Assembly: GCA_951812925.1 (NCBI GenBank)
Contig: OX638371.1
Location: forward strand, 118,071,124 to 118,135,123
Reading direction: 5' to 3'
Source: Calliopum simillimum
Lineage: Eukaryota > Arthropoda > Insecta > Diptera > Lauxaniidae
DNA: 64,000 nucleotides
Position 1 is the stretch's first letter; every line of letters begins with the position of its first letter. The notes beneath the pieces are model-generated. The model was given only the letters and a program-made list of their open reading frames with translations. It did not search any database and was not told the DNA's origin. Made by a program: the position numbers and the translations under genes. Positions 23,639-35,326 of the stretch are shown here, in pieces.

Positions 23639-24378
23639 CACGGAGAAAAATATGTATAATAATTTTTACTATATTGGCTAGTCGAAAAATTAAAGTAATC
23701 AACACTAAATATCAAGTATAAATTACCTTACGTATGAACTATTTGATGGGTCCGTAAAGTCACATTTATAAATAAAATGTAGTTAAATAATAAAGGAATA
23801 TTTACTACAAATTTCCTGCATTTGACTATATGTGAGGTAATTTGCACTTTCAGAAAAAAAATGTGTGGTCATTTTGAATTTATGATTCTAGTCAAAATAG
23901 CTTTATTTTTTTCACGCACAAAAATAAGTATCATAATTTTCACCTTACGCGAGTAAGGTAAGTACCACAAAAATATAAAGTCATTTTGACTTTTATAATT
24001 TTAGTAACAATTTATATTTTTGGACAGACATTTTCTTGATATACAAGTTTTTTTGCTTCTACATCATATGCGGAAGCAGCCCAGTGGATATGTATCTGCC
24101 TACCATTCGGAAGGGCCAAGGTTCGTATCCCGGCGCCGGTCAGCTCATTTTTTTTTTTTTTTTTGTTTTTTTTTTTGTTGTTTGAACTATACAGTAAGGT
24201 AAATATCACGCCAATTTTTTCATTAAAATTACTAGACTGTGAGGTCATTCGAACAATCTGAATTGACTAAAACAGTAAGGTAAATCTTACTTCGGTGTAA
24301 AGTTGTCACTATTCTGACTTGAAAATCTGGTAAAATTTATGAGAAATAAAGTAGCTGGTACTATTTTTTTTCTCCGTG
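23639..24378. mobile_element. CACGGAG element, copy 1, nested in tandem array
   Basis: Starts CACGGAGAAAAATATG and ends TTTTTTCTCCGTG. Its 740-bp length equals the excess spacing in the array, which proves a late insertion. The interior has GTAAGGTAA repeats, TGATGGGTCCGTAAAGTCA and a tRNA-like segment. Copy 2, heavily nested, is at 41388-43394. No coding frame. Confidence 0.85.
24071..24165 (+). other. tRNA-like segment followed by T-run
   Basis: GCCCAGTGGATA resembles an A box and GGTTCGTATCCC a B box (consensus GGTTCGAATCC), 40-some bases apart, followed by GGCGCCGG and a long T-run that could stop RNA polymerase III. The equivalent in copy 2 reads GGTTCGTACC and is split by a hAT-like MITE. 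A complete cloverleaf cannot be drawn, so this is a tRNA-derived or tRNA-mimicking part of the mobile element, not a tRNA gene. Confidence 0.5.
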
Positions 24379-24560
24379 CGGTTTGAACGAAATTTGGTAT
24401 GGAGGTAGGATTGGCACTAAGGAACGATAACATGACCATTATGTTTTCAGTGGGCAGTGCCACGCTCCTAAATGGAAAAAACGCTCTCACGGCGAAAATA
24501 CTGCATACGATTTTTATGAAACTTGGTATATATATAGAATTAGCACTATATAGCACGATA

Positions 24561-24972
24561 GCATGATTGATTTTTATGAATTTTAATATAGAAAGATATC
24601 AAAAACTGTTTGCTCTTTAGTAGGAGCTACACGCCTCTAAACGGTAAGTACGATATTGCAACTTAGCTGTTGCACCGATGCAGATAACCCGAACCCTAAG
24701 GAAGAATATTAAAAGCTTTTTGTGATTTATCGGCCAAGGAAGGGTATAAAAACTTTTTCCTTTATTTTATGGTCAAATCGAAATGTATTTTGCAATGCTA
24801 AATCCGAATCCGGCCTTGGAATTGCTGTATCTGATATGGTTTTTGAGATATCCTAGCCTAAGCAAGCAAAAAATACCGTTTATGCTTTATTTTGAAGCTA
24901 TATAACTAGAATATAGAGCATTCATACGTAAAATCTAATACAATATCTGAAAGTTATAATTTTTTTCTTTAA
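24561..24972. repeat. Repeat shared with the 8.2-8.7 kb MITE interior
   Basis: 24770-24960 matches the reverse complement of about 8345-8540 (GCATTGCAAAATACAT-type text, CTGTATCTGATATGG / CTCAAAAACCATATGAGATA, CAATATCTGAAAGTT). The first 200 bp continue decayed GCCACGCCC-family text. No gene. Confidence 0.6.
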
Positions 24973-25807
24973 AAATTTTTTTGTGAGTGCTTTCCTAATA
25001 GTGGGTACTAACTTTTATTTTAGTCAAACCGTGAGAGGTGGTGCCTTTGCTAGATATTCGGCGCGAAAGGCGCATAGTAACTGGATAGTTCAAAAAACTG
25101 ATTTTCTGGACCTTTCGCACAAGATATCTCGCGAAGGCACCACCTCTTACGGTTTGGCTCAGACAAAAGTTATTAGCCCTATTAAAAAAAAATAACCATA
25201 AAAAAATTCAGCCATGATACCATGACGTTGGCGTAGTTATAGTAATTTGAAAACCAACATTTATATTACTATGAACACTTATGCGGAAAATACCTTAAAA
25301 TAGGATATCTTCTAAACTGTGGATCGTACGAAAACAATTTGCACCACTTTTCGATATGAAATTTTCTGAGCTACAAAATTGTGGAGCCCTATTTTTTTGT
25401 AGAAATTAGCGTTAGCGAGATCCTAATTTTCTCGACCTTTGTGCCTGAATAAATTTTTGTACGACAGTGAAATCGGTCTCGAATTTTAGTGCATACTTTG
25501 AAAATACGAAACAAACCGAATAAAAAAAAAATTATGGGTTTTATATGTTGGATCGGAAGTTCCAATTTCACTGGACCATATCTTCTAAATTATAGGTCAT
25601 TTGAAAACAATTTGCACCACTTTTCGATACGAAATTTGCTGGGCTACAAGCTAAATTTTTTTGTAGATATAACCGTTAGTGAGATATGTGCAAAAAGCTG
25701 TTTTTTTTCGACCTATTGAACCCGATAACTGACGAAGGCACCACCTCTCAGGATTTCACTAGAACAAAAGTTCATACCTACTATTGGAAGAACACTCACA
25801 AAAAATT
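24973..25807. mobile_element. Inverted-repeat element with extra internal arm copy
   Basis: The ends are inverted copies of about 80 bp: TTTTTTTGTGAGTGCTTTCC ... GAGAGGTGGTGCCTT on the left, and the reverse complement ending AACACTCACAAAAAATTC. A third, inverted copy of the arm tip (AAGGCACCACCTCTTACGG) lies at 25133-25155, so the left end alone can fold. In the middle, ACAATTTGCACCACTTTTCG repeats directly (near 25336 and 25608). No coding frame. Confidence 0.7.
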
Positions 25808-26735
25808 CAGCTTTGATACTATAAAGAGGGTCAGCCAAGCGCTGGCTCTTAGTCTATTAAGTTTAATGCCGAAGAGAATAGGATTTTAGAATGTGGCTAA
25901 ATATACATACATATGTACATACATAATGTGCAAAATAGTCCCTATACAGTTGTATATTTTCATGGTTAAAAAATGCTCCGTGTATTGACCCAATAAAATT
26001 TGTTTGTTTATATCAGGACTAAAGAAAAAAACATTACAAATGTCCGGTTCGAATGTATTTTTCTCAACACACTGAAAAAAAAAACTTTGTTAACGTATCT
26101 AATTTTTGTTTTTATAAATTAATATTATTATTAAATAATTGGTTTCTATCCGGTATAAATAACATCAACTAGAAAAGTGGGTGGTGGCACACCCCCTAAA
26201 GACCAAACTTTTCATATCACTAAAACTATTTGATGCAGAGGGATGAAATTTGATGCACACATATGCAAAAGGCATTGGTGCCATTCCCCCCAAAAAATTT
26301 GTAATATCTCTAAAACTACTAAAAATATAATCAGCTAATGTGTCACGTTACGTAACGTAAATGATTTTGGAACGTCAAAATTATGTGTATAAAGTAACAT
26401 TATTCCAGATTTCACTTAAATGAAATTCATTACGAAATTCGAGCGCTTTTTGCAGATTTTTCAATTTTCACAGTATTTTCCGTAACGTCACGTTACGTTT
26501 TTGTTTGCTTATATCTAAGGATTACACTTTCAAAAGCTCCCAGCTTTAACATTTAACATGGTGCTATCCAAAAACATAAGACTGTCACGTTCTGTTTCAG
26601 TTCTTAAAACTTTTATAATTTTTCAATAAAATGTTTGGCATAGTGAAATGCTAAAACCGCTAGGAAAATTTTCGATATTTTTTTTTTGTGTACAAAAAAG
26701 TGCGTAGGCTAGATGCATTTGATGCAGAATGCAAC
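25808..26735. other. No gene; palindromic ACGTTACGTAACGT and repeat scraps
   Basis: GTCACGTTACGTAACGTAAA (about 26342-26361) is a strong short palindrome, echoed by TCACGTTACGTTTTTG near 26490 and by ACGTTACGTTACC near 27518. GTGGTGGCACACCCCC near 26180 is a decayed member of the GCCACGCCC family. No coding sequence. Confidence 0.45.
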
Positions 26736-28700
26736 AATACTGCACCAACTGCCCAATGTTCATAATTTAGCACGAGTGCACGAGACAGAGCAGTTGGCAT
26801 CGATGTTCCGTGCGCTAAACCAGTACTCGTAGTTCTGTTGATTGTTTCTCACACGATGTTCTATGACTTGCGCGAACAGCAGAGTCTGGTATTTATTAAT
26901 CAAAACGCACATATAAATTATGCGGTACACCTTGACATCAATTAGTTTTCTAACGTCTTGGCGTATGTAAAAGCTTAAATTCAATAAATGTTAGCGTTGA
27001 ATGAAAATACTTAAATAGACCTGTTACGATAACTTTTTTGTTGTTGTTGCCGTTGTTGAATGCATTTTAAGGAAGGAATAAACAAATTTGAAACGATAAT
27101 TATTATGGCTAATTGTTTTTCGTTAATTTTTTTTTTTTAATATTTGTAATGTTTATGAGTGTATCGTCAAGTAGTATGTGATTGACTGAATGCAAAAATA
27201 AATTGATTAGAATAAAATATGGGTATTTCTTCAGACATTTAGCTAAACCAACATAAATTCATCCACCCAATCAGATCACAACCATAGGTATTATCTGTGC
27301 TGAATCTTATGCGTCTAACTTTATTCATTTGAAACCGACTGACGACCATACATCATGACATTGCATATAACGGCCACCCTAATACTCGCATTAGTCCGAG
27401 CAAAAATTATAATTTCTCAATTGAAATGAAATGGATGCACATAACATTGCGACATTGAGTTGAAATATTTTGATAGAGCTATTTTGCTAAAGTTTAGCTC
27501 CTTTATATATATTTACGTTACGTTACCTGAAATTGCTAATTAAATCATAACACTCTTCTTGATGAAAAATTTGCAAAATCTTAATGGTGGTTTCACCGGA
27601 ACCGGAGGCAGAAATAAATGACATATCTGTGGAAGGAAAAACTGCTGTCGATTTTGTATAAGAAAGCAAAGAAGTTTAAAATTTGTTTTATATATAAAAA
27701 ATATATGCTGCTTTGCTTTGTTGTCGACTATCGACATAAGCAGTCCCCAACCTTTTCCTTTTTGGACTTCCCAAAAACTAGAGTAGTTAACCACAGTATT
27801 CAATTTCATAGATTGATTATTCGATATTTACTTTTGCAACTGCCACGCCTATGTTTTTATAATAAACGGAAGGACAAAATAAATGTTCCATTTCCATACA
27901 AGTTTATGATGTACGAAATAGAAAAGGGACAAAATTAATGTGCTTATTTTTCTGACATTTTATTTCCAAATACTCGTAATTGGAGTTTTTCCTCTACTGT
28001 CTGCCCCAATACCATGTTTTATTGCCACGTTGCCTTGATTTTCAAGTTCAAGGTCGAACTTGTGAAGCACATAGAACTGTTCTCATTACTCGTTTCCTCT
28101 AAAATTTTTTTTTGGAAATATACGTACAGCTCCCACCAAGCAGACATGTACACACATACCCTAATATACTTAAGGCGCTGTCAGCCAGTCGCAAATACAT
28201 TCAAACGCCATACATTAAAAGCTTTTTCTCACAAAAATAAATGCCTAGCAGTTAAAGTATGTAACGACCGACGGCTTTGTTTGAAAGCACACAAAAACCA
28301 TCTTTGCGAAGCTTCGCCCGCCAGAGCCAACATCCTTTTGACCTTGAGCTTTTATTTTTTGAAATGTAAATTTATTGACCCGACTAGCAGCAAGTGCGCA
28401 CAAAATTTTCACTTCACAAAATCATCTGCACGGGTCTACCACCCACCGGAGTGAAGCACGCGTTAGAGTCACGAAAAAATGGCATGAGAAATGTCTGCTT
28501 CCATGGCAACTCAATAAGGTAGCTAAGCGTTGAAAAAAGGAGCAAAGGCAATGGGGCGTATTGAGGAAATTACACACCCATAGGAAAAATGGTTTGGGTT
28601 TGGTAGTTGCTTTCAGCCGGTAGATATAAAAATAAGAGCATTGCATTTATTGAAAATATCTGCCGAAATTTTGGTTGGAATGAGCTGAGCTTCGTTCATT
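26736..28700. other. Low-repeat intronic DNA, possible enhancers
   Basis: Apart from one old repeat (27260-27380) and one GCCACGCC unit (27843), this is the longest low-repeat stretch in the left half. 26745-26960 and 28130-28450 have higher G+C and CpG. A 146-codon open frame at 28014-28454 has no recognisable domain and no flanking signals, so I do not call it a gene. As part of the presumed 34-kb E74A intron it could hold regulatory elements. Confidence 0.4.
28044..28061. promoter_or_regulatory. FTZ-F1-type half-site in an 18-bp palindrome
   Basis: AAGTTCAAGGTCGAACTT: the outer six bases on each side are inverted copies and the centre holds TCAAGGTCG (28048-28056), an exact match to the YCAAGGYCR site of the nuclear receptor FTZ-F1, a known partner of the ecdysone cascade. 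A nine-base match is expected by chance at low frequency in 64 kb, so this is only suggestive. Confidence 0.3.
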
Positions 28701-29025
28701 CGCCTGTCTGGATTTTGAGGTCATCATTTCTAACGTTTATAATACAGCTCGTGCAAGGACATCAATAAATAGAAGACATTTTAATGAGGACATGTAATGT
28801 AGAATATTCATTTGTTATATAGTACCTCAGGAAACATGAAAAGATATTAATAAGTTAAATGAAAGTTTGGAACTGTGATTCAAAAGAAAACTTTTTCTAA
28901 AAAAGTGAATTTTTACAATACCGATGAAGTATTATATATATGTACATGCGCTCGCGATGAGATGAACTAATTAAACCCAAGCCTTTTCATTTTTGCAAGA
29001 TTGCTAATATTTACAAAAGGCAGTA

Positions 29026-29168
29026 AGGGTATTCCTTAAACCGTGCAAATGCCTCAAATAATTACGTAGTAAACTCGTTGTCAAAGTTGTCAAAATTAAT
29101 ACGAATTTTATAAGTATAAAGAGTTTACGAGGTTTTCGAGGCATTTACACGGCTTTAAGGAATACCGT
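29026..29168. mobile_element. Small palindromic MITE
   Basis: AGGGTATTCCTTAAACCGTG and its near-perfect reverse complement (ending GGAATACCGT) enclose about 80 bp, with AAACTCGTTG / GAGTTTACGAGG pairing inside. The flanks share GCTCGCGAT.AG.TGAACTA (28951 and 29176), which may be an old direct repeat around the insertion. Confidence 0.65.
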
Positions 29169-31662
29169 AAGTATGCTCGCGATAGTATGAACTATGTACT
29201 TGTTCATATTTACGAATAGCGCAACAATTAAAAAAAAAAATCGAGTTACATTAGTTTCATAATAAATATTTTTTATTTAAAAACTCAAAAAGAAACTTTA
29301 TTCATTTTGTTCGTTACACAGATCCCACATAAACAAAGAGATTTAGAAATGAATTCGAATTCTGTTTAAGAAAATTATTTTTATTCGACAATCCCATTTT
29401 TACGACCATATTTTGGGATACGCTATGATAGCAACAAAAACTAAAGAATCTTAGGGCTGCTGATTGTTTAACGTATCATTAGGAGATGTCCATAAATTAC
29501 GTTTTTTGGGAAAACTAAGCAAGATAATTCAATGAAATTCGGTGCACAGCCTCCGTCGTCAAAGTTAGCTCGGGGGATTGAAAATGAGCGAAATCGGTCA
29601 ACGGACACGCCTACCGCCCATACAAAAAATACATTCAAAATGCAACTTTTGGAGTATTTTTCTTGATAATGCAACCAAAATACACATAAATACTACGAAT
29701 TGTAAGCGCAAGCTCTGAGCAAAAACTGGGCGAATTCGGACAAGAGGGCGTGGCATCTCTCAATGTTTGGCCAGGCTCTTACTAGTTTTACCTTAACTTA
29801 ATTGAACGATTTTTGATTTTAAATATTCCTCAATCCATGGGTAAATGCGCCAATTCTTTATACTTGAAATAACTGGCATGCCACATTCTTTTATTGCTGG
29901 AATCAAGAAGGGAACCAAGCGTATCATGCCTCAAAATAACACCTGTAGTTCACGGCTGAGAGATGCCATTCTCCTTTCAGCTAGGTTGAATGCTTTTATC
30001 CTAGAGCATTTGTAGCAATAAAATTGGCATCCAAATCAACTTTTTTGAAGTGATTTATAGTTCGTGCATAACGTGGGTTTCCATCTGGACCCCTATTACA
30101 AGTGATTATAATGGTGAGTTCAATTACATTATTACTTGCCCTAACAAATGGTTTAGATTTAGGTATATTTGATAATATCGAAAGCATGCGTTTCTGCACT
30201 GAATGAGCTATATTTTCCACTATGTTCAGCTATATTATTTCCCATATATAACAATTCTGGTTCTTTGTGCATATGAAAGCTCGAAAAACATATTTTTTAC
30301 GCTCTTTAGCTTTTCTGTTATGCTCCTTACACGTGTGCAATTTCTTAATACAAGCTGTGAGGTCAAATTGACTTTCTTTAGTACGTACTAAATAGCTCAA
30401 TAATTTTTTCAGAACTCTGTTTTCTAAAATTCAAATAACTCTAATGCATTTGTGGAGCTATTATTCAACGAAAAACTGCATAAGCACGTCTGATTTTACA
30501 TTGCTTTTATATATTAAATGATTATTTTAAAAAAGTGATATTTTCGGGTAATGTGGCCTACCCCATATTATTTAACGCTGATTACTTTTACACCTTAAAA
30601 AGCTAATTACATGTGTGGGATACCCGAGTTTGAGTAATATGGTGCACTATATTACGTATGATTCGGTATTCCTTATGACTTATTAGTTTGTTAGTATGAA
30701 TTTGGTTTATCTTACTATAAAATATTCTTTAGTAAGCCTTTACAGCTATTTTATAGCAATTTAAATCTAAAATAATACAACTCGACTTCTAGTCAACAAA
30801 AGTTGCGAATAACGGTACTACTTTAGGAAATGGACAGGGTGATCCACATTACCCAACACTTTTCTTTTTCAGCTATTTTTAGGTACTGTCAATCTATCTG
30901 GCCTCACGCTTGAAGAAGTGAATATATTAGTTTACAAATTATATAATAGTAAAAACAATAGAATAACTAATACTAATTAATTAACCAAACTAACTTACTA
31001 CCATTACTTTGGTAGAAATTGGCGAAAAAGAAAAAAAGGTAACCACATTACCCTAAGTTACTCTATATATGAAGGACCAGAGTAAGTCACAGCACTAAGT
31101 TTACACATTCTATTTTCAACACGCCAAACAGTGCTACGATAGTAGACATTTGCGTGAAAGTTACAGAAAATAGTCCAGTAAAGAAATTCCCTGACAATTT
31201 TTGAAAACAAGACTGATTTATAAGTGTTACAGCCTATTAAAGTCAACCTTTTTTTTTAAAAAAAATCAATTCAGAAAATTTGCTAATCGCAGCACTTTTT
31301 AGAAATAAAAAAATAAAAAGCAGATAAAAGCCTACATACCCGTTTATTTTAAGTATTTGTTTTATGTAAATTTTTTTAGCCAAATTAAAGTGATATCAAA
31401 AGTTATAAGAAAAAAATTTAAACATTAAAAACCGAAAAATGCTAAATTTCTTTAGAGCAGACAATAAAAGACGAGACTTGCGGACTTTGCTCAAAAACGT
31501 TCATATAGAACATATTCAATATTTTAAGATAGGTTAAATTCACAACCCCGTTTTGATCCGTGTACTTTAAATATTTATCTGATTATACCGTATTTACGTA
31601 AAAATCAGTGATTTTATAAAATGTACATATAGTACAGCAAAGTTGCTGTAAAATGTTTGAAG
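29169..31662. other. No gene; inverted GCCACGCCC-family fragment at 29690-29795
   Basis: 29690-29795 (CTCTGAGCAAAAACTGGGCG, GACAAGAGGGCGTGGCATCT, CCAGGCTCTTACTAGT) is the reverse complement of the 15.6-15.88 kb repeat. 29483-29500 (GATGTCCATAAATTACG) resembles the transposon end at 46631. The rest shows no conserved coding frame. Confidence 0.5.
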
Positions 31663-32834
31663 ACCTAGAAAAAATTTCGAACTGCAATTTTTAGGATCAC
31701 AATAGAAGCCTAAAGCCAAAAAGGTGACCTCCACACCTTTGCGCTTTAGCTGCCAGCTTGAAATATGTTTGATTTAATTTATTTCACTTCCTGTTGATCG
31801 GGCAGAAACATTTTGAACAAAAATTATGGGCAATAGAATTCTTCGTATTTTTGATCTCGGACGCGATATCCATAAGTTGATATTTCGAGCGGTAGAGGCT
31901 GCCAAAGTTACAAAAAATCAGTTTATAGCGCTTGCAAAAACAAGCAAAATAGTTTTTAAATGAAGTCATTATCTCAATTAGTTCTCGAGTTATAGTAAAG
32001 TAAAAATGTCCTAAAATGAACGTAAAAACGTTAAAAGACCAAGAATGTTTTTAGGAACGCTATAGAGACTTAAAACCAAAAAGGTGACCTCGCTCTCCTC
32101 GATTTATCTCTTTTCCTATTGGTCGCACAGAAAAAACTTTTGAAAAAAAATTACTGCAAATAAAATTTTACGTATTTTTGATCTCGGATACCGCCATAAG
32201 TTGATATTTCGAGAGGTAGAGGTCGCCAAAGTTACCAAAAATATTTTTTTTTCCATTTTGACCCATTGGGTGTTAATTTTTCAAAATGTTGAGACCATAA
32301 AATTTTTAGCGCCTGTAAAAACAAGCAAAACAGCTTTACAATGAAATGATTATCTCATTTGGTTCTCGAGTTATGACAAGTTAAAAATAAAATGCGTGAA
32401 AAAACTTAAGGCTTTCGTTTTTTATCTGAACATTGATCACATAATACTAAATAACTCGACTGCCAATTGAGATTATGACTTAATTTAAAGACCATTTTGC
32501 TTGTTTTTGGAAGCGCTACAAATTATGTTGCCACAAATTTTTTAAAAAATCAACACCCAGTGGGTATAAATGGAAAAAACAGATTTTTTGTAACTTTGGC
32601 AGCCTCTACCGCTCGAAATATCAACTTATGGATACCGCGTCCCAGAACAAAAATAAGTTTTTTGTTAAAAATTTTTTCTGTCCGACCAATAGTAAACGAG
32701 ATAAATCGAATCAAACATATTTCAAGATAGCGACTAAAGTGCAAAGGTGAGGAGGTCACCTTTTCGGGTTTAGGTCTCTACAGTGGTCCTAAAAACAATA
32801 AGCAAAAAATTACAGTGCGCAATTTTTTCTAGAT
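31663..32834. mobile_element. Palindromic element, two-and-a-half arm copies
   Basis: AAAAAGGTGACCTC, GATATTTCGAG.GGTAGAGG and CCAAAGTTAC occur in direct orientation near 31720-31915 and 32075-32240, and in reverse complement at 32500-32770. The outer tips (ACCTAGAAAAAATTTCG and AATTTTTTCTAGATC) are inverted. It can fold into a long hairpin. No coding frame survives. Confidence 0.65.
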
Positions 32835-33004
32835 CATTGTATATTTTTAATGCACTAATACCTCAATTTTTTCGAAATGTTTCTGAATTTTTTTAATTTT
32901 TTTATGTTAAAAAGACCTTGAATTTTTATAATTTTTATGTGCTTTGCGTACAGCCTAAGAGTATGCACAAACATTTTTTCCAGTTTATTTTCGTTGTTTT
33001 ATTT

Positions 33005-34577
33005 AAAAGTACCTGGAGACCGATCCCTGCTCGGTCAACAATCAGATCTTATTATTTTAGTCGATGTTTTTATTCATAGCTTTTTTTTGTTTTGACACTC
33101 CTATGGTCATGCTTTCAAATTGATATATTAACCGATGAGAATAATAATAAGAAAAAACTCGCAAAGTATCGAATGGTATAGAAAATATCAAAAACTTGGG
33201 GCATTCTACCTAAAATAAATAAATGGGATATGCCACGCAGCCAAAATTTTACGTTTTATGTATCGAAAAGTAAGAGACCTATTGGAAAAATCCGAAAGGC
33301 TATTTTGATATCACCTTTTTTTGTAGCTACGCTGTTAGACTGAACACAGCGTTTTCTTCAACTACAAGCAAGGATATTTCAAAATACTGAAGTTATAATG
33401 ACATTTCTGCTGATGAAGACGGACTCAGCGTTAAAAAGTACACCCTCTTACCAAATTTAATCAAAATATGTTGTACTATTTGCGAGAAATAGCATTTAAT
33501 GTGTTTTACTTGTATGGGAGGTTCCACGCGCACCGGCGATATTTTGCCCAATTTTAGATCGTAGGTGCCTAATAGCAAGTAAACTCCTTACAGTTAAATT
33601 TAGAACGATTTTTTTAGTAGTTTTCTTTTTAAAGCGTTTTATATTTTTGTGGGTGGTGCCACGCCCTTTACGAGTTTTTTAATATAACGGCATATCACAA
33701 ATTAATATGTACTTGTTTTCAGGGGTACAGTCTCTTAAATTTTCATTAAAATTTTTGAAGTCGTTTTCGTGTAATATTGAATCAAAATTTTCAAGGATTA
33801 AACAGTGGGCGTGACACTTATTCAATCGCACCCACTTTTCGTTTATTACAAGGTATTATCAAACAGTACCTACAAACCAAATTTCATTCAAATACCTTGT
33901 AACATTTGCGAAAAATAGCATTTAACGTATTTTTCTTGTATGGGAGGTTCCACGCGCAACGGCGATATTTTAATCCGATTCAGATCAGAGATGCCCTATA
34001 GCAAGGAGGCTTTCTGCAATTAATTTTAGAATGATTGCCTTATTAGTTTTCATTTTATACCGTATTATATTTTTGTGGGCGGTGACACGCTCTTCAACGA
34101 GTTTTCCCAATATAACGGCATATCACATACTAATCCTTGTTTGTAGAGGTAAAACCTCCTAAATTTTCATCAAAATTGTCGGAGTCGTTTTCGAGTAATA
34201 TTGAATTAAAATTTTCAAGGGTTAAAAAGTGGGCGTGGTACTTATTCGATCCCGCCCACTTTTCGTTTGTTTTAAGGTATTATTAAGCAGTACCCGCTCC
34301 CCAAATTTCATTTAAATACCTTGTATGGTTTGCGAGTTATGACCAAATCAAATTTAAAATTTAGGGCGGTGCCACGCCCCCTGGTGAGCATTTTCAAAGT
34401 TCAAACCTTGCTCATTCTTCATTGTATGTTAATATCTAACATTATCCGAAGTTTCATTAAAATCGCTGAGGCCGTTTTCGAGAAAAAGTTATGCCCGTTC
34501 CAAACATACATACATAAGTACATAAGTACATAGGTACATAAGTACATACAATTTTATCTCGTATAAGAAGAGAAGAT
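33005..34577 (-). repeat. Dispersed repeat B, inverted copy of 20171-22795
   Basis: Starts AGTACCTGGAGACCGATCCC and ends CTCGTATAAGAAGAGAAGAT, the reversed ends of copy A. Two tandem units of about 420 bp are visible (GTATGGGAGGTTCCACGCGC at about 33511 and 33938). GTGGGCGTG and GGTGCCACGCCC motifs occur throughout. The left end adds short GTACATAAG repeats (34500-34550). It lies about 280 bp from E74A exon 3. Confidence 0.75.
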
Positions 34578-34855
34578 ATCTATCTCTTTAAGAAATCATT
34601 GCATTTTTGAAAACAACATGAAGTGTTGTAAATTTTATAAAAATCGAACCAAAACTGTGTAAATGCCGTTCCATTGTAAAGACTGACAGCATAGTACGCT
34701 AACTATTTTGTCTCAATCTTGTTTGTTTGTTTTTTGTGAACAAAATATGCTTGAAAGTTTCGAAAAGTTTTGATTTTTATTTTGTTATTAAATCATTGAA
34801 ATCTCTTATTTTACAACATTAAATGCTGGAGAAAAAGATGTGGCACTTGACTTAC

Positions 34856-35243
34856 CTTTCAGTTCCAAGACCTTGCCATGTCGATCGTGTCTCAAATTGT
34901 TGTTATTTGACAACAACTTTTGGGCAAGCAAAGGATTCGCCGCAATAGAAAATCGATTTGATGTAGTGGAGTGCGTGGAAAGCTGCTCGTTACTGTGCGC
35001 CAAACGTTCATTCGTTGTTGTCGAAGACTCAGCTGAAGCACACTGGCTCGCTACTGACGCCGCTAAGGCAAGTAGTGCCGTATCGGTACTGGCATCAACT
35101 AAAAGATCTTCGGGCACTCCAACAGATGTGCTACCGATTCCAGCACCCTCTGATGTTATTGTGCTGGTAACTAATTCATTGCCACCACATGTGACGTAGT
35201 TCTCCTCTACTATCTGTTCAACAACATTATTGTTATTCTCCTC
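34856..35243 (-). CDS. Eip74EF (E74A) coding exon 3
   Basis: Third coding exon in this window of the ecdysone-induced ETS transcription factor E74A. The frame continues in phase 0 after an 83-bp intron (35326-35244) and opens EENNNNVVEQIVEENYVTCG. It then runs through a Ser/Thr/Ala-rich, disordered stretch (VPEDLLVDASTDTALLALAA, ASQCASAESSTTTNERLAHS) to SIAANPLLAQKLLSNNNN and VLELK. Drosophila E74A has the same EENNNN start and an AANPLL block at the corresponding place. The exon ends in GAAAG|GTAAGTC, phase 1. An alternative acceptor three bases upstream would add one Gln. The remainder of the protein, including the ETS domain, is not found to the left, implying an intron of more than 34 kb or exons outside the window. 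Confidence 0.88.
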
Positions 35244-35326
35244 CTGCTTGGAGTGGGATAAAATGATAAAAAGTCCGTAAATGATTTTTTTTAATTAGGG
35301 TTATGGAGAAAAAATAAGGGTTATAC

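Larger units (their letters stand above)
22935..24560. repeat. 129-130 bp tandem array with GCCACGCCC core
   Basis: A head segment (22935-23050; GGTTCAGTCCCTGTTGC, GGAGCAGTACA) is followed by tandem units. GCCACGCCC-type cores begin at 23071, 23200, 23329, 23459 and 23589, spacing 129-130 bp. Each unit reads CGCTCTCACAGCTAAGCCGC, TGCATCGATTTTAACGAAAT, TTGGTATGG, GCACTAAGGAACGATAA, then the core. The next core at 24459 is 870 bp on, exactly 130 plus the 740-bp element nested at 23639-24378. The same head and units recur at 52975-53375. Confidence 0.85.

Noticed and set aside
22935..23640. CRISPR-like array (regular spacing)
   Set aside because: Units are 129-130 bp tandem repeats without short conserved repeats separated by unique spacers; eukaryotic satellite-type DNA.
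28014..28454. 146-codon plus-strand frame
   Set aside because: No domain, no conserved motif, mixed composition; length is possible by chance in the GC-richer stretch.
1..34800. ETS domain or other E74 C-terminal exons
   Set aside because: No minus-strand frame with the conserved ETS wording was found in the frames I examined.
34806..35199. 119-codon plus-strand frame over E74A exon 3
   Set aside because: Antisense shadow of the minus-strand coding exon.
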